A stretch of 64,000 nt of DNA from Neobacillus sp. PS2-9 (GCF_030915525.1 NZ_CP133269.1:2701001-2765000); one strand, 5' to 3'; numbered from the stretch's first letter, positions 29,736 to 39,984 are shown. Made by a program: numbers and translations. The notes: generated from the sequence alone by a model not told the origin.

Positions 29736-29770
29736 AAAAAATGCCAGGCACCTTCATAAAGGGCCTGACA
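29736..29770 (-). terminator. GCCAGGCACC-type hairpin with T-tract
   Basis: Arms around TGCCAGGC (29742-29749) and GCCTGACA (29763-29770) pair with one mismatch. Read leftward the stem runs into TTTTTTATTCC. It lies in the 391-bp gap 29561-29951, which contains no convincing gene (a 61-codon frame at 29690-29875 has no ribosome binding site or family). Confidence 0.55.
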
Positions 29771-29921
29771 CAACTTACTGCATAACAAAATCACCGGCAT
29801 TTTTTCAACATAAACAAAAGTAGAAGAAAACCCAAACGTTGATCCTTTGATAATTTTCTTAGCAATTGAAGGCACAGATGGTACTAAGTAAATCCACTTG
29901 TCTTTCTCTCCTCATATTCAA

Positions 29922-29949
29922 AAAAAGAGACGCCCTCCCGCCTCTTTTT
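29922..29949 (-). terminator. Terminator after the NERD-helicase gene
   Basis: AAAAAGAGaCG pairs with CGcCTCTTTTT. It sits at the 3' end of the helicase gene, ending next to its stop codon, and has T/A tracts in both directions. Confidence 0.75.
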
Positions 29950-29951
29950 TC

Positions 29952-31859
29952 TTAATTGACTCTTTCTATATCATTTTTAATCTGTTTCCGCTCCAGTAAT
30001 TTCGAATCCAAATAGTTGGTAAACTCTGATTCCCCTGAATAAGACAAACAAAGATACTGTTTTGCCCTCGTCATACCTATGTAAAGCAAGGATACTTCCC
30101 TCTCTTTATCCTCCTCTAATGGAAACGGCATGGAATCCACATTGACGATAAACACTGCTTGGAAATCCAGACCTTTGCTGCTATCAATCGTACTGATTTT
30201 GACCTTCCCGTCTTCTTTCTTGAAAGAACGCTTCGAAACATCATTTTCTGTGATCCAGTAAAACGGAATTCCTGAGTCATTTAACGAACGTTTAATTAAA
30301 TCGACAACTGGGTATTTGTGAGTTCGCTTCACACGATAAAGAATTAACATTTCATCAAAAGGCACTTTTCTCTCTTCGTGCAGCATCTTCATTTGTCTGG
30401 CCACTAATCTTATTTCATCAAATAAACTCGCCGCTTTAATAATACCTGGTTCAGGTCCTTTTCTTTTCGTGCTTTGGGGGGCAATAATTTCCCCGTCTAG
30501 CTCCCTGCTTGCAACCTTATTCTTAAACACCGAGTGTTTTCGGTAAAAATCCCAAGCAAACTTTACGATTTGTTGCGTGTTCCGGTAGTTAATCGATAAC
30601 ACCTTGGACCTACCTTGAAAGCTCAAACCTGTGTCTTGTAGATAAGATCTCTTCCGCTTATAAATCGTCTGAGCCCGGTCCTCCACAAGTAAAAGCGATT
30701 GGGTATCCACATTAATCAGCAAACTAACCAGCTTCAGCCAATCCCCTTCGAAATCCTGCCCCTCGTCGATCATTACTGCATCATAAGTTGGAAGAATCGT
30801 TTCACCCTTTTCAATTTTCTCCATTATTTCTGGAAGCTGCTGCTCTTTTATTTTTAAATCATTCTTCAACCAAGAATGAAAATTCCGTACAATTATATTT
30901 TGATTCTGTACCACTTTGGTCTCTGGGTCATAATCAAATAAATCCTCAGGTTCATTTAACATATGAAAGATCATTTGCTGGATCGCATTGGCAAGGGAAA
31001 TGTTGTAACAAAGGATCAGGATCTTCCAATTTGGATTTTGTTTTAACAGCATTTTTGCTCTGCTTGCTAAAATAATCGTCTTTCCGCTTCCAGCCACTCC
31101 TCGAATCAACCGGTTTTTATCTCCTATCTGTTTGGCCAGGTTCTCCTGATGAAGATCCATCGTTTTAATATCATGGAGTGATAACAACAGCTGGTCCTGG
31201 TATGGGACTGGTGCTTTGTACTCAGCACTGATCCGTACCTCAGGGAATAAATGATACCGAATGGCGTTTATATCATCCATGGTAAGCGGCTCTCTTAAAC
31301 GAAAGGGAACCACGAACATATTTAAAATCTTTTCCATTAATACTTCTTCGGAAAAGCCATCCTTTTCTGGATCCATTTCATCCCTGGTTAAACAAAGATG
31401 AGGTTCGATTACGGTGTAAAGATCATTTTTAACAAAGTCCTGCGAAGTCATCCTCGTAAACACCACACCGTGTCCAAATGGGAACTTTAATTGAAACTTG
31501 TATTTCCCCTCTAATTGAACAAGACTTTTATCCTTTTTCAACACATCTACCACATGAAACATGTAGTCTCTCGCTTGTTTCATCGGGCTCTTTACCACCG
31601 TTTGTTCACCCGCGGCATTCACAATATGCCACTCATCATGGTTTACTTGAAAAAGTGTATTTTTCGTATAATCCTTAACCTCTAAAACGACCATACCAAG
31701 GTCTGGACCAAGAATGACAAAATCAGGTCGCCTCCCTTGAATCTCAGGTTCGTAGTAGACGATATAATCATCGGGTAAAAAGTTTTTCAACGTCCGAAAA
31801 AATAACCGTTCTCCAGCTGTAGCCGATGAACGAATCGTCTCTGGAATCGTAACTGCCAT
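29952..31859 (-). CDS. NERD-domain UvrD-like helicase
   Basis: A fused protein of about 635 aa. Its N-terminus is a NERD domain with the restriction-like nuclease pattern RRPDFVILG...VVLEVKDY. A superfamily 1 helicase follows, with Walker A GVAGSGKT, DEGQDF, SINYRNTQQI and the C-terminal VSLLYIGMTRAKQYLCLSYSG. I place the start at the ATG at 31859, nine bases after GGAG; the ATG at 31892 has no site. The NERD-helicase architecture suggests DNA processing or defence. It stands at the edge of the defence-type island. Confidence 0.85.
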   Translation of the reverse strand: MAVTIPETIRSSATAGERLFFRTLKNFLPDDYIVYYEPEIQGRRPDFVILGPDLGMVVLEVKDYTKNTLFQVNHDEWHIVNAAGEQTVVKSPMKQARDYMFHVVDVLKKDKSLVQLEGKYKFQLKFPFGHGVVFTRMTSQDFVKNDLYTVIEPHLCLTRDEMDPEKDGFSEEVLMEKILNMFVVPFRLREPLTMDDINAIRYHLFPEVRISAEYKAPVPYQDQLLLSLHDIKTMDLHQENLAKQIGDKNRLIRGVAGSGKTIILASRAKMLLKQNPNWKILILCYNISLANAIQQMIFHMLNEPEDLFDYDPETKVVQNQNIIVRNFHSWLKNDLKIKEQQLPEIMEKIEKGETILPTYDAVMIDEGQDFEGDWLKLVSLLINVDTQSLLLVEDRAQTIYKRKRSYLQDTGLSFQGRSKVLSINYRNTQQIVKFAWDFYRKHSVFKNKVASRELDGEIIAPQSTKRKGPEPGIIKAASLFDEIRLVARQMKMLHEERKVPFDEMLILYRVKRTHKYPVVDLIKRSLNDSGIPFYWITENDVSKRSFKKEDGKVKISTIDSSKGLDFQAVFIVNVDSMPFPLEEDKEREVSLLYIGMTRAKQYLCLSYSGESEFTNYLDSKLLERKQIKNDIERVN

Positions 31860-32054
31860 AACAACCGCTCCAAAATTTGCATTTTTCTCCATTATACTAC
31901 AAATAGGAACATGAACCTAAAAAATTACAATAATTAGGCAATTATTCAACAAATTCTACCAAAAGTATTGTCTTTTTATGTATTTGTTTGAATAATAGAA
32001 TAGAAGGAAATCTTTTCATACAAAGGTAAAGATTGAAAATGTGATGAAAGTGAA

Positions 32055-32447
32055 GTGTCAAAATTGTTAAAGGGAATCCTTGATAAAATATTCAATACTA
32101 ATCAAAACCAAAAACTTTCGGAGTCTGAAGTCAAATCTATTAGTCAAGAGGAAGTCGAAGCATTAGTAGAAGCAAGATTACGCGAGCATGCTGCAACCAT
32201 TGAACAAACCTTAGAAGATAAGGTAAACTCAGCAGTCCAATCCAAGGACAAGGAAGACTATTCACTATCTCAAAAGCAAATTGATTTTGCGATTGCTTTA
32301 ATTGAGAAAACTAAGGAATTCCAACTTGATGTGGATCCTGCAATATTAACGGTGAAGGATTTAAATAAGTTAATTGCTTTCAATAGGTTTAAAAATAAAG
32401 GGATATTAGTTAATTTAGTCAAAAAAGGAATTCTAAAGAAAAATTAA
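32055..32447 (+). CDS. Hypothetical protein, 130 aa
   Basis: I do not recognise a family. It starts at GTG (MSKLLKGILDKIF) with a poor ribosome binding site. The middle is a charged helical segment (EEVEALVEARLREHAATIEQ), probably coiled coil, and the C-terminus (SQKQIDFAIALIEKTKEF...NKGILVNLVKKGILKKN) looks like a small helical domain. It is the only plus-strand gene in the 22-kb leftward island. Confidence 0.6.
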   Translation: MSKLLKGILDKIFNTNQNQKLSESEVKSISQEEVEALVEARLREHAATIEQTLEDKVNSAVQSKDKEDYSLSQKQIDFAIALIEKTKEFQLDVDPAILTVKDLNKLIAFNRFKNKGILVNLVKKGILKKN

Positions 32448-32926
32448 TTTTGGAGTAATTCAAAATTTAACATCTATTATAATATTTGGAAATAGCAGTG
32501 CATGTTAAATCAAGAAATAGATGTTACCTCAAAAGGTGATTAGCTATCGGTGTGTAATCCACCCTAACTAAATAACTCAAGGGTGGATTATCCTTGTATA
32601 AATGAAAGTATTGCTACTGTTAAACTTGCAAAAGAAATCGCAATCATTCATGTGTTAAATATTTCCAATTAGCAAAACTACTGTTGGCAGTGTGCTAACT
32701 ACCCTTGATAAATCTTATTCTATTGCAATGATAGTCTATTTTATTTGAACCATATTTCGTGCAAGCGTTCTCCGAAATAATCGGATTATTTTATTTATTT
32801 GTAGAACTTTGCCATTTGAAGATCCAAAATTTCACTAAGGTTTAATCAATTATACTTTAAAATTGGATAAAGAAGAAACGACACATTGTCCACTCTGTCC
32901 AGTTTTAAAAGCATCTTTAATTCTAA
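32448..32926. other. Intergenic region with one hairpin repeat
   Basis: No gene is visible in these 479 bases. They contain AATCCACCC hairpin copy 2 and AT-rich sequence. The hairpin may terminate the plus-strand 130-aa gene, although no T-run follows it. Confidence 0.6.
32555..32590 (+). repeat. AATCCACCC hairpin repeat, copy 2
   Basis: Perfect 11-bp arms, TAATCCACCCT (32555-32565) and AGGGTGGATTA (32580-32590), are preceded by AGCTAT and GTGTG as in the copy at 13167-13203. Confidence 0.6.
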
Positions 32927-34627
32927 TTATCCATAAAAAACTATTTCTATCCGTTTCATAATGCCAATTACATCTTCCATTAATTTTAATTCATCTCTTT
33001 TATTTAAATCAATTAATAGTTTATCTAAACTATTTTCAATTTCCGCCTTTAATAGTTTTTTATCCTTTGTTATTTCGTCAAATTTTCTTCCCTTACTAAA
33101 TTTTTGCTTTTTATAATTAGCCAAGCATTTTGTAAAAGCATGATTTATGTCTGCTGTTTCTATTGCACCATGGCAAGAAGCACATAAAGTCACTAAGTTA
33201 TCTATATGATGAATCCCTCCTAAGTTTCTTGGGATTTTATGATGTACATGGAGATCGGTCTCATTCTCACAAATTACACATTTCCAATTATCCCGATCCT
33301 TTACTTCTGTTGTAAGAGATTCTGGAAAAGGAACATTCCATAAATTACCAAAAATAACATTGCCGCCTTTTTCTTTTAATATATCTAATACTTCTAGGCG
33401 GGGTAGAATTATCATTTCAACGAGGCTCATAATTGATTCTGCTATTTCATCTGTTGACTGATAATCATCTTCTATAGAATCTTCTTCTGTTTCTTTAACA
33501 AAAATAATTTGAGACATTTCTGTTACGAATTCAACAATTTCTTCCCACTCTTCCCCCTTACTCCTTCTCATAATTTCCTTCGCCTGATTATAAACATCTA
33601 GTATAGAATCTGTTTTCCAGTCTTTTACCTGTTTCTTTAAAACAAAAGGAACCATCTTTCTCCAAGATTCATCGGTTGATTCAGTCCTATCCTCTTCAGG
33701 TATTCTAACTGCTCCACCTTTATATTTCTCGACTATTTCTAAAGAATTGTACATTAAATTATCAAAATAATCTTCATAGGTTTCAGAACCCATTTCTAAA
33801 TCTTCAATTATGCCTAAATAATCCTCAAATAAATAAACAGCAATCCCTTTTGATTGATCAATTATTTCTAAAACTTCACTTTTAAGTTGATCTGAAGAAA
33901 TACTATCCCAATCCTTCACAAGGTACTTTATTAGCTCAGGAATGCTATTTCTCCATTCTTGTTCTGGTTTCCGGAAATTACTTATTACCTGTTTTGCTTC
34001 TAAATCTTGAAACCCTTCTAAACCCTTTAAAAAAGTTTCAATTTCATTCTTTGTTCTTCCCATAGTATATATTAAAATTTCTTTGCAGAATAAAGATGCC
34101 ATGTTAATTGTATATAATTCCCAATCTGTTGAATTCTTTATCCCTCTAGGAATTGATTCCTTCCAATTACCATGAATATTCTCAGATATAAAGGAATTAT
34201 TATTTTCATTGCTTCCCTTGCAAGATGTCGATGAAATCATTTTAGTTTCTTTACCTTTATTTAATGGTAGTGTTTGTTCTTGAACAATAGAAAAATCTTG
34301 TTTTGCTATTATTGTGGTTTCTTCATTAACATAAGATACCTTTTCGCTTTTATTTATTGAATTATTACTGTAAAGACTTGGATTTGCATTTAGTACGTTC
34401 TCATCAATCCTTCTTTTTACTAATGTACTTTCCAATTCTTCTAACAAACTTAAAAGTATACTATTGGTTAAATTATTTTGATTTCGTATGCTTGAAATTT
34501 TCAAAAAATTAACCTCTGGCCAACTAGAAAGTTTCTTTATTCCAAGGATATCGACTAAATGCACAATTCTATTTATAACCATTTCTCTATTATTTGGTTT
34601 AATTCTATCTTTATATGACATGATCAT
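32927..34627 (-). CDS. HNH endonuclease with N-terminal internal repeats
   Basis: This 566-aa protein has a C-terminal HNH domain: C450-C453, DLHVHHKIPRN (462-463 HH), and LCASCHG (C482, C485). Upstream, three segments share a pattern of W, then IP or VP, then a DW motif: NWKESIPRGIKNSTDW (from 154), EWRNSIPELIKYLVKDW (from 224) and SWRKMVPFVLKKQVKDW (from 321). Each starts a helical repeat of roughly 70-100 aa. These repeats may bind DNA or a partner. I know no named family with this layout. The start is at GGAGAGTAG-ATG. It is monocistronic within the island and is probably a restriction-type nuclease. Confidence 0.8.
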   Translation of the reverse strand: MIMSYKDRIKPNNREMVINRIVHLVDILGIKKLSSWPEVNFLKISSIRNQNNLTNSILLSLLEELESTLVKRRIDENVLNANPSLYSNNSINKSEKVSYVNEETTIIAKQDFSIVQEQTLPLNKGKETKMISSTSCKGSNENNNSFISENIHGNWKESIPRGIKNSTDWELYTINMASLFCKEILIYTMGRTKNEIETFLKGLEGFQDLEAKQVISNFRKPEQEWRNSIPELIKYLVKDWDSISSDQLKSEVLEIIDQSKGIAVYLFEDYLGIIEDLEMGSETYEDYFDNLMYNSLEIVEKYKGGAVRIPEEDRTESTDESWRKMVPFVLKKQVKDWKTDSILDVYNQAKEIMRRSKGEEWEEIVEFVTEMSQIIFVKETEEDSIEDDYQSTDEIAESIMSLVEMIILPRLEVLDILKEKGGNVIFGNLWNVPFPESLTTEVKDRDNWKCVICENETDLHVHHKIPRNLGGIHHIDNLVTLCASCHGAIETADINHAFTKCLANYKKQKFSKGRKFDEITKDKKLLKAEIENSLDKLLIDLNKRDELKLMEDVIGIMKRIEIVFYG

Positions 34628-34887
34628 CTACTCTCCTAACCTTTCCATTTATTAAAATCAATTTATCTAGCATGTTATTACATTAAAATGGAATGAATAA
34701 TATCTTGGTAAATAATTTACCACATAAATTTTGACCAATGAAAAGATCTTAAATACACTGATTGACATGTGATAACTATTCTAAATTACAGTTTAGTTAA
34801 ATTATACCATTTACGTTTATTGGTGTTATATAATAATAGATGAAAAGATTTTAATACATTGCAAAATATCGTTATTTTAATATATAA

Positions 34888-34921
34888 AAAGTCCTCAAGT
34901 CATATTTAACTTGAGGACTTT
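34888..34921 (-). terminator. Terminator of the MazG-PLD helicase operon
   Basis: AAAGTCCTCAAGT (34888-34900) pairs perfectly with ACTTGAGGACTTT (34909-34921); leftward it continues into TTTTTATAT. The gap 34628-34940 holds nothing else except AT-rich sequence upstream of the HNH gene. Confidence 0.9.
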
Positions 34922-34940
34922 AAATGTCTAGTCTATAATC

Positions 34941-37367
34941 TTAATGAGTCTGGAAGTTCTTCGCTTTCCTCTCAAAATGATAATGCAACCGGTATTCACA
35001 TATTTCTTTGGTCCAATTGAAAAGTATTTCTTCATCTGCCTTAGCAACATCAAAGTTTAAACTAAAGGTATCATTATCAAATGAGATTAAGCCCTTTGAA
35101 CTGCCGCTCCATTTTGTCATTGGCATTGTTGAAATCAATTTGCTGACACCTTTTTCATCATAGTTCCATAATTTTTGAGCAACTTTATCCGAAAAGTCAA
35201 TTCTTTTACGGTACTCTTTTTCCATAAGGTAATGATGGAAAAAAGGTGCTGTTTGATTCGATGTGATGTCATCAAACCAGTATAATTGACCACGTTCTAG
35301 CATTGCTAGTAAGACCACCATTTTATAGCTTTTTGCCATACCTGTTCTTTCGACTTCATTAAACCAATCTTCGTAACGGTCAAATACTTCGACTTCACGA
35401 TCGGTTAGCTCTTCTGCCCATCTTAAAAATCCAAAATAGGATTGAAACTCTTGCTTATATTGAGGAGAATCAGATCGACCTTTTAAATGCAATTCCAAAT
35501 AAGTTGGCCTTCTTCCTAACTCCTTTTTTAATTCTAAGTAGTCATTCAGCAGCTTTTCTCTTCTTGGCTGCCTCTTTCTGGACATTTCTTGGAGGAGATC
35601 AATAACATTTACATCTAAATTGATCGTACAAAATTCCGGTAAAGTAGGTTGGATGTTCCTAGTTTTCCCTTCACCTGGTTCGGTGTCGAATAAACTTAGT
35701 TTAATATCGGCATTTCGATAGTTTCCGATTAAATCTATGATTACACATGCTTCCTTGCCAGGATGTAACCGAAGGCCACGACCAATTTGTTGTGTAAAAA
35801 CGGTCAATGATTCAGTAGGTCTAACGAATAAGAGCGTATCTACAGATGGAATATCTACACCCTCATTAAAGAGATCGACTGTAAAGATAATATCAATTTC
35901 TCCTTTTGAAAGTTGAGAAATTGCATTTTTCCTACTTGTCCCCGTTTGTTGTGAATGAAGGCTAACGGTTTTATGCCCATGCTTATTGAAAAAATTTGAA
36001 AGGAAGTCTGCTTGTCTAATGGAAGAACAAAAGCTTAAGGTTTTCGCCTGCTTATTCTCTTCCCAGGCACGGAGTACCTTAAGAGCCAATTCCTCTTTTA
36101 ATTGTGCTAGAAGTAATTCTTCTTCATCATATCGATTTCCCAGCCAGGTAATCTGACTATAATCTGTATCATCATACACTCCCAAATACTTAAAAGGTGC
36201 TAACCATCTCCGGTTAATTGCTTCTAAAAAATCTAATCGAAAGGCCACGTTTCCATCGCAAATGGCGTAAACATCTCTATTGTCATTTCTATCAGGTGTA
36301 GCAGTAATTCCTAACAGAAATCTCGGTTGGAAATATTCAAGGGCACTCTTATAGGAATCTGCAGCTGCATGATGGAATTCATCAACGATGATCAGATCAA
36401 ATTCATCCGGTTGAAATTGCTCAAGATGTTTTTTTATACTTAAGGTATAGATGGATGCAAATACTGCATCAGCTTGACTCTCTTTGATTTTCCCATTGTA
36501 AATGCCATATTGTTTTTCTGGCATAATCCTTTTAAAGGAATCTCTAGCTTGATAAAGGATCTCTTCACGATGGGCCACAAAAAGAATTTTCTTATAGTTT
36601 TGCGCAAAAAATCCTGCTAAATATGTTTTTCCCAGTCCAGTTGCCATTACCACCAGTGCTTTATTGTACTCTTCTTCGAGTGTTTTGTTTAATTCCTCTA
36701 GTGCTTCAATCTGTGCAAATCTAGGCTGAATCGCACTTTCATATACGACTGGATCTTCTAAGACAACCTGGGGCTGATTTTCCTCTTTAGAAGGAAGCAT
36801 TAAATCTAATTCCTCTAGCTCTGTCCATTTACGGGATAGATTGGGATATTTACGATGGTATTCATTATAAGCAGTTTTATATTCAGCTAGAGTTTCCTTA
36901 TTTAATGAGCCTGTACGATCAGAATAAAAAACATTTAAAAACTCTGTTAGTGCTTCATCAAAGACTTCTTTCTCATCACGGACTGAAAGGTTCCACTCCA
37001 CACCATGATTCAATGCGGAGCGTGAAAGATTAGATGACCCAATAAACAGAGTATCATGTTCGGTTGATTGAAAAAGGTAGGCCTTTGGATGAAAAGAGAC
37101 ACCGTTACTTTTCCAAATACGTATGCTTATCCGCTCATCAATTGACAGTAACTCTTCCAAAGCTTCTGGTTGTGTAATATAGAGATAATCACCAGTGCAA
37201 ATCTTAATATCAGCACCATTTTGCGCTGCCCTTTTTATAGCTTCCTTTAAATAATGCACCCCTGACTTCATCACAAAGGAAGATAAAATACAAACAGTAT
37301 CAGCACATTCAATCTTCTCAATTAGTTCGCTGCCTAGATCATGTGTTATGAGCTGGACCTTACTCAT
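34941..37367 (-). CDS. PLD-domain DEAD/DEAH helicase (type III restriction-like)
   Basis: This protein of about 808 aa combines an N-terminal phospholipase D-like nuclease domain with a superfamily 2 helicase and a C-terminal accessory domain. The PLD domain has FHPKAYLF then FIGSSNLS; the helicase has Walker A VMATGLGKT, VDEFHH, GITATPDR and QQIGRGLRLHPG. The start at 37367 follows GAGGTTGAAG; the frame upstream overlaps the MazG gene. Only one HxK half-site is obvious, so the nuclease may dimerise. Proteins like this occur in restriction and phage-defence loci. Confidence 0.85.
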   Translation of the reverse strand: MSKVQLITHDLGSELIEKIECADTVCILSSFVMKSGVHYLKEAIKRAAQNGADIKICTGDYLYITQPEALEELLSIDERISIRIWKSNGVSFHPKAYLFQSTEHDTLFIGSSNLSRSALNHGVEWNLSVRDEKEVFDEALTEFLNVFYSDRTGSLNKETLAEYKTAYNEYHRKYPNLSRKWTELEELDLMLPSKEENQPQVVLEDPVVYESAIQPRFAQIEALEELNKTLEEEYNKALVVMATGLGKTYLAGFFAQNYKKILFVAHREEILYQARDSFKRIMPEKQYGIYNGKIKESQADAVFASIYTLSIKKHLEQFQPDEFDLIIVDEFHHAAADSYKSALEYFQPRFLLGITATPDRNDNRDVYAICDGNVAFRLDFLEAINRRWLAPFKYLGVYDDTDYSQITWLGNRYDEEELLLAQLKEELALKVLRAWEENKQAKTLSFCSSIRQADFLSNFFNKHGHKTVSLHSQQTGTSRKNAISQLSKGEIDIIFTVDLFNEGVDIPSVDTLLFVRPTESLTVFTQQIGRGLRLHPGKEACVIIDLIGNYRNADIKLSLFDTEPGEGKTRNIQPTLPEFCTINLDVNVIDLLQEMSRKRQPRREKLLNDYLELKKELGRRPTYLELHLKGRSDSPQYKQEFQSYFGFLRWAEELTDREVEVFDRYEDWFNEVERTGMAKSYKMVVLLAMLERGQLYWFDDITSNQTAPFFHHYLMEKEYRKRIDFSDKVAQKLWNYDEKGVSKLISTMPMTKWSGSSKGLISFDNDTFSLNFDVAKADEEILFNWTKEICEYRLHYHFERKAKNFQTH

Positions 37368-37686
37368 CTTCAACCTCAATTAAAAAGATTTTCTCCTTAA
37401 AGCCACCCCGCTTTTCGGCCTTCTTTTGTCGTACTTTTTCTACCTTTTCTATAGATGCACCATGGCATTCAGCCAGTGCATGGATAATTTCCAATAGATC
37501 AGCTAATTCTTCAATAGCATCCTGATCATTTTCAGCATTTACATACTCTTCAAGTTCTTCAAAGCTTTTGTTTTTTAATTCTTTTATGTATTCTTCGTTA
37601 TCTAATATTCTTGTGGTAAACTGTTTTCCAGTGCTTTCAATGACTTTTGGAATGCGGTCCCTGACTAGTTTGTTGTATATTGGCAT
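37360..37686 (-). CDS. MazG-like nucleoside triphosphate pyrophosphohydrolase (COG4997 type)
   Basis: This 108-aa all-helical protein starts MPIYNKLVRDRIPKVIE, the signature N-terminus of COG4997. It has the metal-binding helix DAIEELADLLEIIHALAE. Such enzymes cleave NTPs to NMP and pyrophosphate. It overlaps the PLD-helicase gene by 8 bp, a tight functional coupling. A GGAGGT site precedes the ATG. Confidence 0.85.
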   Translation of the reverse strand: MPIYNKLVRDRIPKVIESTGKQFTTRILDNEEYIKELKNKSFEELEEYVNAENDQDAIEELADLLEIIHALAECHGASIEKVEKVRQKKAEKRGGFKEKIFLIEVEDE

Positions 37687-38012
37687 TCTACTTTACCTCC
37701 GATGATAAATAAATATTATTTATATTATATCGAAGGAAGTATTAAAATGGGAAAAGTGAATTGAAATTTTTAAAAATTATCTTAGTTTGCCAATCGTAGT
37801 GTATACGGTAAAATAAATACTCTAATGAAATGCGGATGAATAGTAAAAAGCTCAAACCCTATTTATTAAGAATCTGAGCCTCATTTAATTATAACCTGTG
37901 AGGTGTTCAACCCCTACCTTAAACCCGTAAATTCACTGAATATTCTTTTATACAGTATTTGTATATGAGAATTCCATTAAATTCAGTAATACAAGTTTGG
38001 ATTGCCTGATTA
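37687..38012. other. Intergenic region upstream of the MazG-helicase operon
   Basis: No gene is seen in these 326 bases. They hold the presumed promoter of the MazG-PLD helicase pair and a weak imperfect hairpin (GCTCA at about 37852, TGAGC at about 37876) that could end the OLD gene transcript. Confidence 0.4.
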
Positions 38013-39842
38013 TTATTTGACGTAATTCTTCCAATCAGAAATGTCCTCAAGAAATTTTCTTACCTCGGGATATTTTTCGTCTTCCGCAATCAGCAATTGT
38101 GAAATCGCTCTGTTTCCTTTAATATTAAAAAACCCTGACAAACCGCTTTTTACTTGTTCTGACGCATAACTCGAACTAACAAAGTTAAGTACTTGTCCAA
38201 ACTCTGGATTTTTATCATTCTTTTCATTTTCAACCATATGCAAAATTCCCCTATCTTTATGTGCAGGTCTTTCTATTTTCTTAGCAACCTCTTCACCATT
38301 AATTAGTTTGAGATTTTTCTTTCTTAATAACTCATTTACCAGAAAACAAAATACCCTAGGGTATATAAAATCTTCGATTTGGAGATCTGAATTAATTTTT
38401 TCTATATTTTCACCATTTGGACGTTCACCTAAAAAATTTGGAATAAGTTGAATCTCAATATTGATGTATTTGTACTTCGCTTTCTTTTTTAAGCTTATTA
38501 GTTTTTTATACACTTCTCTTCCTTTGTTATCATTATCCATTAATATTAATACTGAAGGAGTTTGAATTTTTGGATCAGAATTTTGATAAAAAGAATTATA
38601 AAACTCTAAATACTTTTCAATATTATCAGCGCCATTAGCAGAAATAATTTTTGGAGTACTTAACTTAAAGAAAGAGGATAATTCTTCAATGTATTTTTTA
38701 TCTGTCTCTCCTTCTACAATTAAATTATACTTATCTAACAACTGATAATCCTCTTCTGTAATTCCTAAATACTCTTTTATTTTCTTTGCACCATCTTCAT
38801 TATCTAAATTCACAACCTTTGTTTCTAATACACTAAAATTTTGTTTTTTTCTATCAAAATATCTGGAAGTGATATCTAAATCTAATAAGAATACATTTTT
38901 CATAGTATAAGTATCTATAAATACTTGTGAATGGGATGTTACAAAAGTTTGTGCTGTCTTTGTCAGTAGCTGAAGATCATTGAATAGCATCTTTTGAAGT
39001 CCTTGATGCAGATATACATCCGGTTCATCTATTAATAAAATTACTGATTTATTATTCATTTTTTCTATAATTCTAAAGTGCAAAAGAATGTATGCTAGTC
39101 TTTGCAAGCCGGCTCCTTTAGCATCTATTCTTTTATTTGATTGATCATTAATATAAAATTGAACATCATCTGTAATAAGATCTCTAAACTTTTTTATATC
39201 TGATGTAAGATCGAATCCAACTCCCCAGTCTTCTTTATACTGTTTAAATACAGGATTTATTTCATCTGCTAGTTTATTTAATATCTCCAATAAACCCTTT
39301 ATATAATTATCAAATGAATCTTTTAATTCTTTTTTTAACCCTCTAAATTGGCTTTTTTCATACTCTAAATCATAAATTTCATCAATAACACCATTAATTA
39401 GTTTAGGTAAAGAAATATTAACAGATTCGACAAAAAAGAAATTTATTTTCTTTAAGAATGCGGTTACATCTTTATCAGTCATTTTTTGCTTCTTATCCCT
39501 AACACCAGCAACTTTAAGTCTTTCTCCTGTTGTTTTACTCAGTGTGTCATTATCAAATTCTCTTTTTACTTTTATTCTATCTATACCATCTACAAGAAAT
39601 TCAATTGTAATTTCAGGATAGACTGCACCTCCTCTTGAACCATAATACTTATGATAGGGAGAGTCTATTTCCGCATGGTACTTTTCAGGATTAAAAAATA
39701 AATCAATTGCGCGAAGAGTATTTGTCTTTCCTGCATTATTTTCTCCACATATTGTTATATAATTGTTGTCATCATCGACATTTAATGCTAATTCCATTAT
39801 TGATCTGTATCTTTTAATAAAAACACTTTTTATTTTTATCAT
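38013..39842 (-). CDS. OLD-family ATPase/TOPRIM endonuclease
   Basis: This 609-aa protein has an SMC-like ABC ATPase split by a coiled region: Walker A GENNAGKT (33-40), signature region KGAGLQRLAYILLHF, Walker B LLIDEPD and TSHSQ. A C-terminal TOPRIM nuclease domain follows, with IVEGETDKKY (E377) and LMDNDNKG (D436, D438). This is the OLD family, known from phage P2 Old and from GajA of Gabija. No UvrD-type GajB partner is adjacent, so it looks like a stand-alone class. It probably nicks DNA under ATP control. The start follows GGAGAAATA. Confidence 0.87.
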   Translation of the reverse strand: MIKIKSVFIKRYRSIMELALNVDDDNNYITICGENNAGKTNTLRAIDLFFNPEKYHAEIDSPYHKYYGSRGGAVYPEITIEFLVDGIDRIKVKREFDNDTLSKTTGERLKVAGVRDKKQKMTDKDVTAFLKKINFFFVESVNISLPKLINGVIDEIYDLEYEKSQFRGLKKELKDSFDNYIKGLLEILNKLADEINPVFKQYKEDWGVGFDLTSDIKKFRDLITDDVQFYINDQSNKRIDAKGAGLQRLAYILLHFRIIEKMNNKSVILLIDEPDVYLHQGLQKMLFNDLQLLTKTAQTFVTSHSQVFIDTYTMKNVFLLDLDITSRYFDRKKQNFSVLETKVVNLDNEDGAKKIKEYLGITEEDYQLLDKYNLIVEGETDKKYIEELSSFFKLSTPKIISANGADNIEKYLEFYNSFYQNSDPKIQTPSVLILMDNDNKGREVYKKLISLKKKAKYKYINIEIQLIPNFLGERPNGENIEKINSDLQIEDFIYPRVFCFLVNELLRKKNLKLINGEEVAKKIERPAHKDRGILHMVENEKNDKNPEFGQVLNFVSSSYASEQVKSGLSGFFNIKGNRAISQLLIAEDEKYPEVRKFLEDISDWKNYVK

Positions 39843-39984
39843 TATTTCTCCTCAGATTTCTTCTAAAATTTGTAAAATATTTCATATTCATTTTACCATA
39901 ATTCGACATCGTTTTTAATCTTTTTCTAATACAAATTCATTAGCTTAGCACCGTAAAGAGTACTACCAACATTTAATCCATAGG

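Noticed and set aside
38013..39842. Gabija system (GajA)
   Set aside because: No UvrD-like GajB is adjacent; the only UvrD-type helicase is over 6 kb away, monocistronic, and carries a NERD domain.
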